DNA of 64,000 bases from Antrihabitans stalagmiti (GTDB taxonomy: Bacteria; Actinomycetota; Actinomycetes; Mycobacteriales; Mycobacteriaceae): assembly GCF_016482825.1 (NCBI RefSeq), contig NZ_JAEMNV010000002.1:806001-870000 (forward strand), given 5' to 3'. Positions 25,641 through 34,755 of this stretch are shown one piece after another (position 1 is the stretch's first letter; each line of letters starts with the position of its first letter). The notes beneath the pieces were generated by a model. That model did not search any database, was not told the origin of the DNA, and saw nothing but the letters and a program-made list of their open reading frames with translations. Made by a program: the position numbers and the translations under genes.

Positions 25641-27377
25641 ATGCCTCACGTCGTCACTCAATCCTGTTGTAGCGATGCGTCGTGCGTATACGCATGCCCC
25701 GTCAACTGCATCCATCCGACGCCGGACGAGCCCGACTTTCTGACAGCGGAGATGCTGCACATCGACCCGGCGGCATGTGTCGACTGCGGCGCCTGCGTGT
25801 CCGCCTGCCCGGTCGATGCCATCGTGCCGCACTCGAAACTGGCTGACGCCCAACAGGACTACCTGCAGATCAACGCTGAGTTCTACAAGGAGCCACGGCC
25901 TCGGCCACTGCTTGCTCCGGTAATCGCAGCAGCCTCGGTCGACCAGAGCCGCGAACCACTGCGAGTCGCGATCATCGGCTCGGGTCCGGCAGCGATGTAC
26001 GCGGCCGACGAGTTGTTGACGCAGCCCGACGTGCAGGTCAACGTCTTCGATCGGTTGCCGACTCCGCACGGTCTCGTTCGCGCGGGTGTCGCACCTGATC
26101 ATCAGAAGACCAAGCAGGTGACCCGCTTGTTCGACACCATCGCCGACCAGGACGGGTTCGAGTACTACCTCAACGTCGAGATCGGCAAGCACCTGACGCA
26201 CGAGGATCTGCTGGAGCATCATCACGCAGTCCTCTATGCCGTCGGTGCATCGTCGGATCGGCGGCTCGACATCCCGGGCGACGATCTTGCCGGCTGCGGA
26301 TCCGCGACCGATTTCGTCGCCTGGTACAACGGTCACCCTGATCATGCGCACAGGACCTACGACCTGTCGCACCGTCGTGCCGTCATCATCGGCAACGGCA
26401 ATGTCGCGCTCGATGTCGCTCGAATTCTGACGTCCGATCCAGACCACCTCGCAACGACAGACATTGCACAGCACGCACTGGAGGCGTTGCGGCACAGTCG
26501 TATCGAGGAAGTTGTGATCGTCGGACGCCGCGGACCCGCCCAGTCGGCGTTCACCGTTCCCGAGTTCTCCGGTCTGCTCGCCGCTCCCGATGTGGATGTC
26601 CTCCTCGAGGACTCCGACCTTTCGCTCGACGAGGTCACCGTTGCCCGCGAGTCCGATGGGACCTTGGAACATTCGGTCACCCAGAAGCTCGCGATGTTGC
26701 GCGAGGTTCCGAGTCAGGGTGCCGGTCGTAAGCGAATCACGTTGCGGTACTTGTCCACCCCGACGCGGATCGTCGGCGACGAACGTGTGGTCGGTGTCGA
26801 GTTCGTCCGCAACGCACTGGTCGTGAGCAAGGACGGCACAGTGCGGACGCACGCGACCGACGCGACGGACACCGTCGAGGCCGGTCTGGTTTTGACGTCG
26901 ATCGGCTACCGCGGCGTTCCGATCGCGGGAGTTCCGTTCGACGACGTGAAGGGCGTCATCCCCAACACCGACGGACGTGTTCGCGACGGTAGCGACGGTC
27001 CGATCTCGACGGGGGCCTACGTCGCAGGCTGGATCAAACGCGGGCCGAGCGGGTTCATCGGCACCAACAAGTCGTGCGCGCAAGAGACGGTCAACGCGCT
27101 GGTCGACGACTTCAATTCGGGCCTATTGGCGCAACCGACGTTGCCCGCATCCGCATTGAAGCGGTTGGTGCGCGCGCGTCGACCCGAGTTGGTCGACCGG
27201 GCAGGCTGGCACGCTATCGATCGTGTCGAGCTGCAGCGCGGCGCAGAACAGAACCGCGTCCGAGCCAAGATCACCGACCGCGACGACATGGCCGATGTGG
27301 TCGCGAAAGCACAGCCGCGCAAGCGACTTCCGCTCGCTGTAGTTCGGCGGATGAGAGGTTCGACCACCTTGGTATAA
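25641..27377 (+). CDS. fprB: Ferredoxin-NADP+ reductase with fused N-terminal ferredoxin
   Basis: A 578-residue FprB-type protein. Residues 1-70 form a bacterial 7Fe/8Fe-type ferredoxin (SCVYACPVNCIHP; CVDCGACVSACPVDAI). From about 100, an adrenodoxin-reductase-like flavoprotein follows: FAD motif VAIIGSGPAAMYAADELL, LPTPHGLVRAGVAPDHQKTK, NADP motif IIGNGNVALDVARIL, and IKRGPSGFIGTNK. It moves electrons from NADPH through flavin to its own iron-sulfur clusters. Its position directly behind the diiron oxygenase suggests it reduces that enzyme. AGAAAGG precedes the ATG. It ends one base before the convergent thioesterase stop. Confidence 0.95.
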   Translation: MPHVVTQSCCSDASCVYACPVNCIHPTPDEPDFLTAEMLHIDPAACVDCGACVSACPVDAIVPHSKLADAQQDYLQINAEFYKEPRPRPLLAPVIAAASVDQSREPLRVAIIGSGPAAMYAADELLTQPDVQVNVFDRLPTPHGLVRAGVAPDHQKTKQVTRLFDTIADQDGFEYYLNVEIGKHLTHEDLLEHHHAVLYAVGASSDRRLDIPGDDLAGCGSATDFVAWYNGHPDHAHRTYDLSHRRAVIIGNGNVALDVARILTSDPDHLATTDIAQHALEALRHSRIEEVVIVGRRGPAQSAFTVPEFSGLLAAPDVDVLLEDSDLSLDEVTVARESDGTLEHSVTQKLAMLREVPSQGAGRKRITLRYLSTPTRIVGDERVVGVEFVRNALVVSKDGTVRTHATDATDTVEAGLVLTSIGYRGVPIAGVPFDDVKGVIPNTDGRVRDGSDGPISTGAYVAGWIKRGPSGFIGTNKSCAQETVNALVDDFNSGLLAQPTLPASALKRLVRARRPELVDRAGWHAIDRVELQRGAEQNRVRAKITDRDDMADVVAKAQPRKRLPLAVVRRMRGSTTLV

Positions 27378-27378
27378 C

Positions 27379-28122
27379 TCAGCGCGGGGTGAGGCGAGCC
27401 GCAGCGCGGACCTCTCCCGCGACGACGAACCAGAGGTCGACAGCATCGTCGGACGTTCGGGTGTGAATGCGAACGTCTTCGCCGAGGGTGATCGGTTTCT
27501 TGTACTCAACGATCGCGCGGTACGGACCGTCGATGATTGCCGCCGAGTCTGCAAGCACTTCGTGGACACCGTGCCAGTAGACGGTGTTGTTCACGTGTCG
27601 AAAATGGTCGACGTCGGTGCGGCGCAACGGAAAATCGAGTGTTGCCTCGTCGGTTGCAGGCTCGGTGAGCCACGGCTTCCAGCGCAGTCTGTGTTCGTCG
27701 GTGGTTGTCGCCATCATGGCCATGAACCTGTCAGTGAGCCTGGCCGGGCCGCCTGTTTCCTTGTTCATGTTGATCCAGAACGCCTCGGTTTCGATCCGCC
27801 CGCCGTTCGCACCCTCCAACTGAACGCGCATCGCGCACCACCGCGTCGACAAGCCCGCGCACCAGCGCCGGAACGTGATGACGTCGGGCCAGACGATCGG
27901 TTCGTGAACGTCGATCACGGTGCGTTGCACGATCCAGTGCGGCTGATCGTCGGTCGCATCGGCATCGTCGAGATGCTCGGCGCCGACCTCCTGAATGTAG
28001 CGTGCGACGCCGTCGACCCGCAGGCGGTACTCCTCGTCCATATCCGGAGTGCCGAGCCGCCACGACGTCTTGTAGACGTAGCCTGTGTCGGGCAGCGGGG
28101 CGAGCTCGGCGTCGATGGTCAT
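27379..28122 (-). CDS. Acyl-ACP/acyl-CoA thioesterase
   Basis: A 247-residue double hot-dog thioesterase of the acyl-ACP thioesterase type: YKTSWRLGTPDMDEEYRLRV in the first domain, PVWPDVITFRRWCAGLSTRW strand region, and RRTDVDHFRHVNNTVYWHGV in the second, containing the DxxHVNN motif. It hydrolyses fatty acyl thioesters in the cytoplasm. It converges on fprB with a single base between stops. Chain-length preference cannot be read from the sequence. Confidence 0.88.
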   Translation of the reverse strand: MTIDAELAPLPDTGYVYKTSWRLGTPDMDEEYRLRVDGVARYIQEVGAEHLDDADATDDQPHWIVQRTVIDVHEPIVWPDVITFRRWCAGLSTRWCAMRVQLEGANGGRIETEAFWINMNKETGGPARLTDRFMAMMATTTDEHRLRWKPWLTEPATDEATLDFPLRRTDVDHFRHVNNTVYWHGVHEVLADSAAIIDGPYRAIVEYKKPITLGEDVRIHTRTSDDAVDLWFVVAGEVRAAARLTPR

Positions 28123-28288
28123 GGAAGACGAAGGTACCCGGTACTACGTCGGGCTCATCTCCCGGTGAATGCCGGCAGAGGTTCACTGCCGTCACGGGGA
28201 GCTCGAGTCACCGCGGCATCGGTGGCGGGCGACTGACTCACACCACCCATTTTGCGCATCCAGTGCGGCAGCGATGTAGGTATCTTCG

Positions 28289-28486
28289 AAGCCAACGTCG
28301 GCGAGGTGACAGAAGCAGGTCTACGAACTCGCGTGCACCCGCCTGGGCGTCACAGCCGCTGAGGTCGTGTTCGTCGACGACGCCGACATCGCGATCGCAG
28401 GCGCCGAGGCCGTCGGGATGATCACGATCAAGCACGTGTCCAACGCCGAGACCATCGCGGCGTTGGACACGCTGCTTTCAGAGTGA
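28289..28486 (+). pseudogene. Remnant of a HAD-superfamily hydrolase
   Basis: The plus-strand frame ending at TGA 28484-28486 reads QVYELACTRLGVTAAEVVFV, then DDADIAIAGAEAVGMITIKH and ALDTLLSE. This is the C-terminal third of a HAD-IA phosphatase, with the conserved VVFVDD motif and the following Gly/Ala helix. Upstream the frame hits TGA at 28307-28309, and beyond it only SSKPT, possibly the lost KPDP motif, survives. No start or N-terminal DxDxT motif remains. It overlaps the acyl-CoA dehydrogenase end by nine bases. This is the only content I see in the 355-base gap 28123-28477. Confidence 0.65.
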
Positions 28487-29626
28487 CCGCGAGATGATTT
28501 CCTTCATGATCTCGTTGGTCCCTGCGTAGATCTTCTGCACACGGTTGTCCGCCCACATCCGGGCGATCGGGTACTCGGTCATGTAGCCGTACCCACCGTG
28601 CAACTGCAGGCATTCGTCGAGCGCGACCATCGCCCGGTCGGACGTCCACCACTTGGCCATTGCAACGGTCGGGATATCGAGCTGGCCCTGCAGGTGTTTG
28701 ACGATGCAATCGTCGAGAAACACTCTGGCGATGCGGGTTTCGGTTGCGACCTCGGCGAGCTTGAACTTCGTGTTCTGGAAATTGAAGATCGGCTTGCCGA
28801 ACGCGTGGCGTTCCTTCGTGTACTTGATCGTGAACTCGAGTGCGTTCTCCATCGCCGCGGTCGACCCGACCGCGATGATCAGCCGTTCCTGCGGCAGCTG
28901 CATCATCAGCTGGAAAAAGCCTTGGCCCTCTTGGGTTCCCAGCAGGTTCGAGGTCGGCACCCGGACGTCTTCGAAGAAGAGTTCGGACGTGTCCTGCCCC
29001 TTCTGCCCGACCTTGTCGAGCACACGTCCACGGCGGAAGCCGTCACGATCGGCTTCGACCAACACCAGCGAGATACCGTTCGCCCCTTCGGACGTATCGG
29101 TCTTGACCACGACGATGATCAGATCCGCTTGGGCGCCGTTGGTGATGAAGGTCTTCGAGCCGTTGATGACGTACTCGTCGCCTTCGCGTACGGCCTTCGC
29201 CTTGACGGCCTGCAGGTCGGATCCGGTGCCTGGCTCGGTCATCGCGATCGCACCGACCACCTCCCCGCTCGCCATCTTGGGCAACCATTCCCGCTTCTGC
29301 TCGTCGGTGCCGTACGCGTTGAGGTAGTGGGCGATGATGCCACTGTGCACCGCCTGTCCCCATGCCGTGTCACCGATCCGCGCCTGCTCTTCGATGAGCA
29401 CCGCCTCGTGCGCAAAAGTGCCTCCCCCGCCACCGAATTCCTCCGGAATCGACATGCAGAGCAGACCGAGCTCGCCGGCTTTGTTCCACAGGTCGCGGTC
29501 GACATGATGCTGGTCGATGTACTTCTCGATGTTCGGCTTGATCTGCTTCTCACAGAACGAGCGCGCCAGCGCGCGCAGGTCCTCGAGATCGTCGTCCAGC
29601 CAAGCGGAGCGTTTGGTTGTCGTCAT
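28478..29626 (-). CDS. Acyl-CoA dehydrogenase, long-chain type
   Basis: A 382-residue FAD acyl-CoA dehydrogenase catalysing alpha,beta-desaturation of acyl-CoA. Typical motifs: AMTEPGTGSDLQ, GSKTFITNG, and YTKERHAFGKPIFNFQNTKF. The segment LPQERLIIA matches mitochondrial LCAD around its catalytic Glu, and LHGGYGYMTEYPIARMW with AGTNEIMKEII closes the domain. The start overlaps the upstream CoA-racemase stop as TGATG, so the two are coupled. It is the last gene of the beta-oxidation operon. Confidence 0.93.
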   Translation of the reverse strand: MTTTKRSAWLDDDLEDLRALARSFCEKQIKPNIEKYIDQHHVDRDLWNKAGELGLLCMSIPEEFGGGGGTFAHEAVLIEEQARIGDTAWGQAVHSGIIAHYLNAYGTDEQKREWLPKMASGEVVGAIAMTEPGTGSDLQAVKAKAVREGDEYVINGSKTFITNGAQADLIIVVVKTDTSEGANGISLVLVEADRDGFRRGRVLDKVGQKGQDTSELFFEDVRVPTSNLLGTQEGQGFFQLMMQLPQERLIIAVGSTAAMENALEFTIKYTKERHAFGKPIFNFQNTKFKLAEVATETRIARVFLDDCIVKHLQGQLDIPTVAMAKWWTSDRAMVALDECLQLHGGYGYMTEYPIARMWADNRVQKIYAGTNEIMKEIISRSL

Positions 29627-30768
29627 CAGATCGATCCTTCCGATCGGAACTGTGCAATCGATGCTGCCTCATAGCCGAGTTCGGCGAGCACCGTTTCGGT
29701 ATCGGAGCCAGCATCGCTGCCGGGTTGCGGTACCGGCGCGGGCGTTCTACTGAAGCGCGGTGCCGGCGCAGGTTGCCGGATGCCACCGACCTCGACGAAC
29801 GTGCCGCGGGCCTGGTTGTGCGGATGCTCGTGGGCCTCCCATGGCGAAAGAACCGGCGAGACACAGGCATCCGATGCTGCGAAGACGTCGGTCCACTCGT
29901 CGCGTGTTTTCGTGGCGAAGACCTCGCCGATCCGCTTCTTCGCAACGTCGGCCTGATCGAGGTCGAACTGCATCGGCAGGTCGTCGTTGCTCAGGCCGAG
30001 CAGACCGAGGAACTCCGCGTAGAAGTGTGGCTCGACGCACCCCACGGCGACATACTGCCCATCCGAGCATTCGTAGGTGTCGTAGAACGCGCCGCCGGTA
30101 TCCAGCAGGTTGCCGCCACGTCCCTCGTCCCACAGACCGGACGCGTGCATGCCGTGCACAAATGCCGTCAGCAACGCTGCCCCGTCGACCATCGAGGCGT
30201 CGATGACCTGCCCGAGACCCGACGTCGTCCGCTCGTGCAATGCGGCGAGCACACCCATCGCGAGCATCAGGCCACCACCACCGAAGTCTCCCAACAGATT
30301 CAACGGCGGGACGGGGCGTTGGCCCTTGTGCCCGATAGGTTCGAGCGCACCCGCGATGGCGATGTAGTTGATGTCGTGACCGGCAGTACTTGCCAGCGGA
30401 CCGTCCTGACCCCAGCCGGTCATCCGGCCGTAGATCAGGCGCGGATTTCGGGCTTGCAGGTCGTCGGGACCGATACCGATTCGCTCGGCAACACCTGGCC
30501 GGAAGCCTTCGACGAAGATGTCCGCAGTGTCGGCCAGTTTCCTGACGATCTCGCGTCCTGCATCGGTCTTCATGTCGACGGCAATCGAGCGGCGGCCCCG
30601 GTCGAGTACCCCGGACGGTGCCAGCAGACCCTGACCGCCGTCACCCGCTCGCTCGACGCGGATCACCTCAGCGCCGAGGTCGGCCAAGATCATGCAGGCA
30701 AAGGGCGCAGGCGCGAGACTGGCAATCTCGATCACCCGCAGACCCTGCAGCGGACCGGTGCCACTCAT
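29626..30768 (-). CDS. Alpha-methylacyl-CoA racemase / CaiB-BaiF family
   Basis: A 380-residue family III CoA transferase-like protein closest to alpha-methylacyl-CoA racemase (Mcr/AMACR). The N-terminus LQGLRVIEIASLAPAPFACM and GRRSIAVDMK are typical. The racemase acid/base residues can be placed as His in AGHDINYIA and Asp in LLGDFGGGG, with Glu in VEPHFY. It would convert (2R)-methylacyl-CoA to the 2S form required by acyl-CoA dehydrogenases, for example in sterol side chains or pristanate. Its start lies within the 3' end of the large acyl-CoA dehydrogenase gene (4-bp overlap). Confidence 0.92.
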   Translation of the reverse strand: MSGTGPLQGLRVIEIASLAPAPFACMILADLGAEVIRVERAGDGGQGLLAPSGVLDRGRRSIAVDMKTDAGREIVRKLADTADIFVEGFRPGVAERIGIGPDDLQARNPRLIYGRMTGWGQDGPLASTAGHDINYIAIAGALEPIGHKGQRPVPPLNLLGDFGGGGLMLAMGVLAALHERTTSGLGQVIDASMVDGAALLTAFVHGMHASGLWDEGRGGNLLDTGGAFYDTYECSDGQYVAVGCVEPHFYAEFLGLLGLSNDDLPMQFDLDQADVAKKRIGEVFATKTRDEWTDVFAASDACVSPVLSPWEAHEHPHNQARGTFVEVGGIRQPAPAPRFSRTPAPVPQPGSDAGSDTETVLAELGYEAASIAQFRSEGSI

Positions 30769-32972
30769 GCCGCATCACGCGGCAGGCCGAGCATGCGCTC
30801 GCCGATCACGTTGAGCTGCACCTCGGTCGTTCCGCCGTAGATGGTGGTCGCCCGACCGGCGAGGAGTTGCTCCATTGCCTTGTCGCTCGGCTCACCGGGG
30901 ACCGCGACCACGCCGGCAGGTCCGAGTTCGTCGACGACGAACTCCGAAATAGCCTGCCCGAGCGCCATACCGAGCAACTTCCCGACACTCGACGTTGTAC
31001 TGACGTCGCTACCTGAAAGTTGTTTCAGGACAACGCGAGCGCCGATGACGTCGAGTGCGTGACTCTGCGCGATCAGTTCGCCGATCCGGTAGTGACTCAC
31101 CGGCGACAGCGTGCGCCCCTTCGCGAACCGCAACAGGTCCGCGTCGGTCGCATAGGCTTCCATCTTCTGGCTCAACGCAACTCGCTCGCCCGCAAGCGTT
31201 GTCCGCGCCACGTGCCAGCCCGCGTTCACCTCACCGACAACATGCTCGTCCGGGATGAAGACGTCGTCGAGGAACACTTCGTTGAAGAGTGCCGAACCTG
31301 TCAACTCGCGAAGCGGTCGGACCGTGACGCCCGGTGTCGACATGTCGAGGACGAAGTAGGTGATGCCTTCGTGTTTCGGGCGAGCCGGATCGGTACGCGC
31401 GATCAACATCGCCCATTCGGAGAACTGCGCAACCGACGTCCAGATCTTCTGGCCGTTGATCTTCCAGCCACCGTCGACCTTCTCGGCTTTGGTCGTCAAG
31501 GACGCGAGATCAGATCCCGCACCCGGCTCGCTGAACAGCTGGCACCACACGACATCACCACGCAGGGTCGGTACTGCGAGCTCCTGCTTCTGCTTCTCGG
31601 TGCCGTGCGCAACCACAGCCTGAACCGCCCAGCCGCCCATCAGCAACTGCGGCATCGCGATGCCGGCGGTCTTGATCTCCTGTGCGATCACGATCTGCTC
31701 GAGCGGAGTTGCGCTGCGTCCGTAGGGCTTCGGCAGATGCGGCTGCACCCAGCCGCCATCGCCGAGTGCGATGAGCTGGTCGTCCTCATCCAATCCGATC
31801 AGGGGTGCCAGCTCCTCACGAACCTGCGCTCTGATCGTCTCGGCCTCCGCGGGGAGTTCGAGTTCGGATGCGCGGAGCACGCCGGCAAGCGCCTGCTCGG
31901 CCACGCGGTTGGCCCTGACCTCGCGCGACCCGAGCGCACCACGGATGGCGAGCGCACGCCGGTAGTAGAGATGGGCATCGTGTTCCCACGTGAATCCGAT
32001 GCCGCCGTGCACCTGAATGCAATCCTGCGCACATACGACGGCAGCGTCGGCGACGATCACGGCGGCGATCTCCGCCGCGAAATCGGCTGTGCTCTCGTCC
32101 TTGTCGAGAGCCGACGCCGCATCCCACAGCACGGCACGGGCTTGCTCGAGAGCGATGCCCATCTGCGCGCACTTGTGTTTGACACCTTGGAACTGACCGA
32201 TCGGACGGCCGAATTGCACACGCGTCTTGGCGTATTCGGCGGCGGTCGACACACACCACGACATCAGTCCGATTGCCTCGGCCCCGAGGACGACAGCCGC
32301 GATCGACCGGATCCGCCGCTCGTCGAGTGCCTCGAGAACGCGGTCGGCACCGATGTGAACATCGGCCGCTTCGATTCGAGCCGAACCCCGCAGGACGTCG
32401 ATGCTGTCCTGCGAACGAACCTGAAGGTCGGCGTGATCGAGGACGACCCACCTGATGTCGTCGCCGATCGTGGCAGGCACAAGCACGACGTCCGCATGTT
32501 CGCCGCCGAGAACGGCATCGGCGACGCCGGTGATCCGGTAGCCGCCCGCATTGTCGGGCACCGCATCGAGTGGAGGTCCGAGAGCGACTGCACCAGTGGC
32601 CGATCCGTCGACAAGGCCGGGAAGGACCTCGATGCCGATCTTCGAGTCGGTTCCTGCCAGCACCGCACTGGCCAGCACGGTCGGAACGACAGGTCCAGGA
32701 GCTATGGTGCGACCGAGAGCCTCGAGCGCTACCGCGAGGGTGATCAGTCCGGCACCCTGGCCGCCGTTGCCTTCGGGTACGTGCAGCCCGAGGAGATCCT
32801 GGGCTTGGAGTCCGTGCCAGTAGTGCGGGAACTTATCCTCGACAGGTGCGTCGACAGCGGCACGCACGTGCTCGGCTGTGATCGTCCGTTCAGCGAAGGA
32901 TCGGACCGAATCAGCAAGTGCCCGATGCTCTTCGGTGAGCCCGAGCCCGAGCTCGTAGGTGTTCTTGGCCAT
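30765..32972 (-). CDS. Double-module acyl-CoA dehydrogenase, FadE34-like
   Basis: A 735-residue protein with two acyl-CoA dehydrogenase modules in tandem. Module 1 runs from LTEEHRALADSVRSFAERTI to about 340, including VQFGRPIGQFQGVKHKCAQM and VHGGIGFTWEHDAHLYYRRA. Module 2 includes FSEPGAGSDLASLTTKAEKV, GQKIWTSVAQFSEWAM and IYGGTTEVQLNVIGERMLGL. This fused layout is that of FadE34 (ChsE3), a sterol side-chain dehydrogenase. ATG 32972 follows the SDR stop by two bases. A continuous frame extends upstream only because the preceding SDR is frameshifted; that extension is not part of this protein. Confidence 0.92.
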   Translation of the reverse strand: MAKNTYELGLGLTEEHRALADSVRSFAERTITAEHVRAAVDAPVEDKFPHYWHGLQAQDLLGLHVPEGNGGQGAGLITLAVALEALGRTIAPGPVVPTVLASAVLAGTDSKIGIEVLPGLVDGSATGAVALGPPLDAVPDNAGGYRITGVADAVLGGEHADVVLVPATIGDDIRWVVLDHADLQVRSQDSIDVLRGSARIEAADVHIGADRVLEALDERRIRSIAAVVLGAEAIGLMSWCVSTAAEYAKTRVQFGRPIGQFQGVKHKCAQMGIALEQARAVLWDAASALDKDESTADFAAEIAAVIVADAAVVCAQDCIQVHGGIGFTWEHDAHLYYRRALAIRGALGSREVRANRVAEQALAGVLRASELELPAEAETIRAQVREELAPLIGLDEDDQLIALGDGGWVQPHLPKPYGRSATPLEQIVIAQEIKTAGIAMPQLLMGGWAVQAVVAHGTEKQKQELAVPTLRGDVVWCQLFSEPGAGSDLASLTTKAEKVDGGWKINGQKIWTSVAQFSEWAMLIARTDPARPKHEGITYFVLDMSTPGVTVRPLRELTGSALFNEVFLDDVFIPDEHVVGEVNAGWHVARTTLAGERVALSQKMEAYATDADLLRFAKGRTLSPVSHYRIGELIAQSHALDVIGARVVLKQLSGSDVSTTSSVGKLLGMALGQAISEFVVDELGPAGVVAVPGEPSDKAMEQLLAGRATTIYGGTTEVQLNVIGERMLGLPRDAA

Positions 32973-32974
32973 CG

Positions 32975-33854
32975 TTACGCTCCTGCGCCCAATTTGTCGG
33001 CAATCTCGGAAACGGTCCACGGACCGTCGGTTTCGATGGTCTTGACGTCGTGCCACCCGGCAAGCTCGGAGATGCCGCCACCCTGGACGGCGAAGACCTT
33101 GCCGGTCAGCTTGCAGTCCGTGCTGGCCAGGTAGGCAACGAGCGGCGAGATGTTGGACGGGTCGAAGGGATCGAACTCGCCTTCGGGAATCTCGGCGGCA
33201 AAGAGTGCACTCATCCCGGGCGTTGCCAGGGTGAGGCGGGTCCGTGCGATCGGGGCGATGGCGTTGACTCGCACGCCGTATCGCTCCAATTCGTCGGCTG
33301 CGAACAAGCGTCAACGCGGCGATGCCTGCCTTGGCGGCACCGTAGTTGCCCTGCCCTGCATTGGGCATAAATGTCCCTGACGCCGACGCGGTATTGATGA
33401 CCGCAGCGTCGATAGCGACACCCGCCTTACTCTGCGCCTTCCAGTACGCGGCAGCATGATGCAGCGTGGCGGCGTGACCTTTGAGGTGGACGGCGATCAC
33501 AGCGTCCCACTGGCTCTCGGTGATTCCCGCAATGAACGCGTCGCGGAGAATGCCTGCGTTGTTGACCAGCACATCGAGGCGACCGAACTCGCTGATCGAC
33601 TGCGCGACAAGCGCTTCCGCACCATCCCAGGTCGCGACGTTGTCGGTGTTGGCGACAGCTTTGCCGCCCGCCGCGATGATCTCGTCGACAACCTGCTGCG
33701 CGGGGCCGACATCGGATCCGGAGCCGTCGTTGGCGCCACCGAGGTCGTTGACAACGACGCCCGCCCCTTCACGGGCAAAGAGCAGTGCGTGCTCACGGCC
33801 GATGCCGCGTCCGGCGCCGGTGACGATGGCCACGCGGCCGTCAAGAATTCCCAT
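32975..33854 (-). pseudogene. SDR 3-hydroxyacyl-CoA dehydrogenase, frameshifted
   Basis: An SDR of the sterol/peroxisomal MFE-2 hydroxyacyl-CoA dehydrogenase type. The first part reads MGILDGRVAIVTGAGRGIGR through GNYGAAKAGIAALTLV (frame of 33854). The rest, AADELERYGVRVNAIAPIAR to ADKLGAGA, is in another frame ending at TAA 32975-32977. One extra base near 33302 (minus strand GTT-C-GCA) joins them; removing it gives a normal 292-residue protein with NAG, Ser and YxxxK in place. Both halves are otherwise well conserved, so this is either a very recent mutation or a sequencing error. Function by context: the third step of the beta-oxidation cycle. Confidence 0.85.
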
Positions 33855-33869
33855 TATCGAGTCCAACTC

Positions 33870-34751
33870 CTACTTGTCTGCGATGACGGCGAGGCCGTCC
33901 TTGATGACGACTTCGTCGCCGACTGTTGTTTCGAATGCGTACGTCGCGTCAGGTCCAGAGGATTCTCGCGCCTGCCAGAACGTCGTTGCGATGTCCTGTT
34001 CGGGGAGAACAGGTTTCGCGAAGCGGACCGCCAGTCGCCGCAACCGCGTGACGTCGCCGTCGGCAAGTTCGGTCAGCGCAGCCCACGAGGCGAAGGCCAT
34101 CGTGCACAAGCCGTGATTGATGATGCCGGGTAGCCCCGACATCCGAGCGATCTCGTCGTCGAGATGAATCGGCATGGGATCGCCCGATGCAGGCGAGTAC
34201 CGGAACGTCTGGTCCTTGTCGATGTGTTGCTCTACTCGGGCGACGGAAGCCTGTGACCGTAGCGCATCGTCGAAACGATGAGCAGGAGCCGGTTCACCGA
34301 CACTGCGGCCCGCATCGACCTTGCGGAAGAACGCCGTCATCCACTGCTCGTTTACCAGTTCACCTTTGTCCGTGCGGGTTTCCACGTAGACCACGACGGT
34401 CGAGCCGTTGTCGCGTCCCTCGAAACCGATCGGCTTCGACCGCACGACGAGGTTGTCGCCCGGATAGATCGGCCGATGGAAATGGAAGTCCTGCTCGCCG
34501 TGCACGAGCTTCATCAGCAACTCGACAGGCGCGACCGACAATGCGGCCGGCGCCATAGAGAAGAAGACGGGAACGATCGCGAACACCGGCGGAGCGACCT
34601 CACCGTTGCGGTGAGCTTCGATGGGATCGTTTGTTGCGGCGGCATATTCGGCGATCCGCTCAGCAGTGACCTCGAAACGTTCTTCCTCGGTCCACTCGCC
34701 GAGGCCGGAGTCGTCGAACTCTACGGTCGCTGCGGTCGATGCAGTGCTCAC
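33870..34751 (-). CDS. MaoC-type (R)-enoyl-CoA hydratase, double hot-dog
   Basis: A 293-residue hydratase 2-type enzyme with two hot-dog units. The second carries the active-site segment FRYSPASGDPMPIHLDDEIA, with the Asp/His pair of hydratase 2, then GLPGIINHGLCTMAFASWAA. The first domain (VTAERIAEYAAATNDPIEAH) is the degenerate FAS1-dehydratase-like half. It hydrates trans-2-enoyl-CoA for the adjacent SDR. It precedes the SDR gene by 15 bases within the operon. Confidence 0.9.
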   Translation of the reverse strand: MSTASTAATVEFDDSGLGEWTEEERFEVTAERIAEYAAATNDPIEAHRNGEVAPPVFAIVPVFFSMAPAALSVAPVELLMKLVHGEQDFHFHRPIYPGDNLVVRSKPIGFEGRDNGSTVVVYVETRTDKGELVNEQWMTAFFRKVDAGRSVGEPAPAHRFDDALRSQASVARVEQHIDKDQTFRYSPASGDPMPIHLDDEIARMSGLPGIINHGLCTMAFASWAALTELADGDVTRLRRLAVRFAKPVLPEQDIATTFWQARESSGPDATYAFETTVGDEVVIKDGLAVIADK

Positions 34752-34755
34752 TGGA

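Noticed and set aside
28238-28435. Minus-strand 65-codon ORF
   Set aside because: The opposite strand carries the recognisable HAD remnant; this is its shadow.
30765-33866. A 1033-residue fused SDR-acyl-CoA dehydrogenase
   Set aside because: The middle 90 residues are Arg-rich nonsense, while the true SDR C-terminus continues in another frame to a stop two bases before a good acyl-CoA dehydrogenase start.
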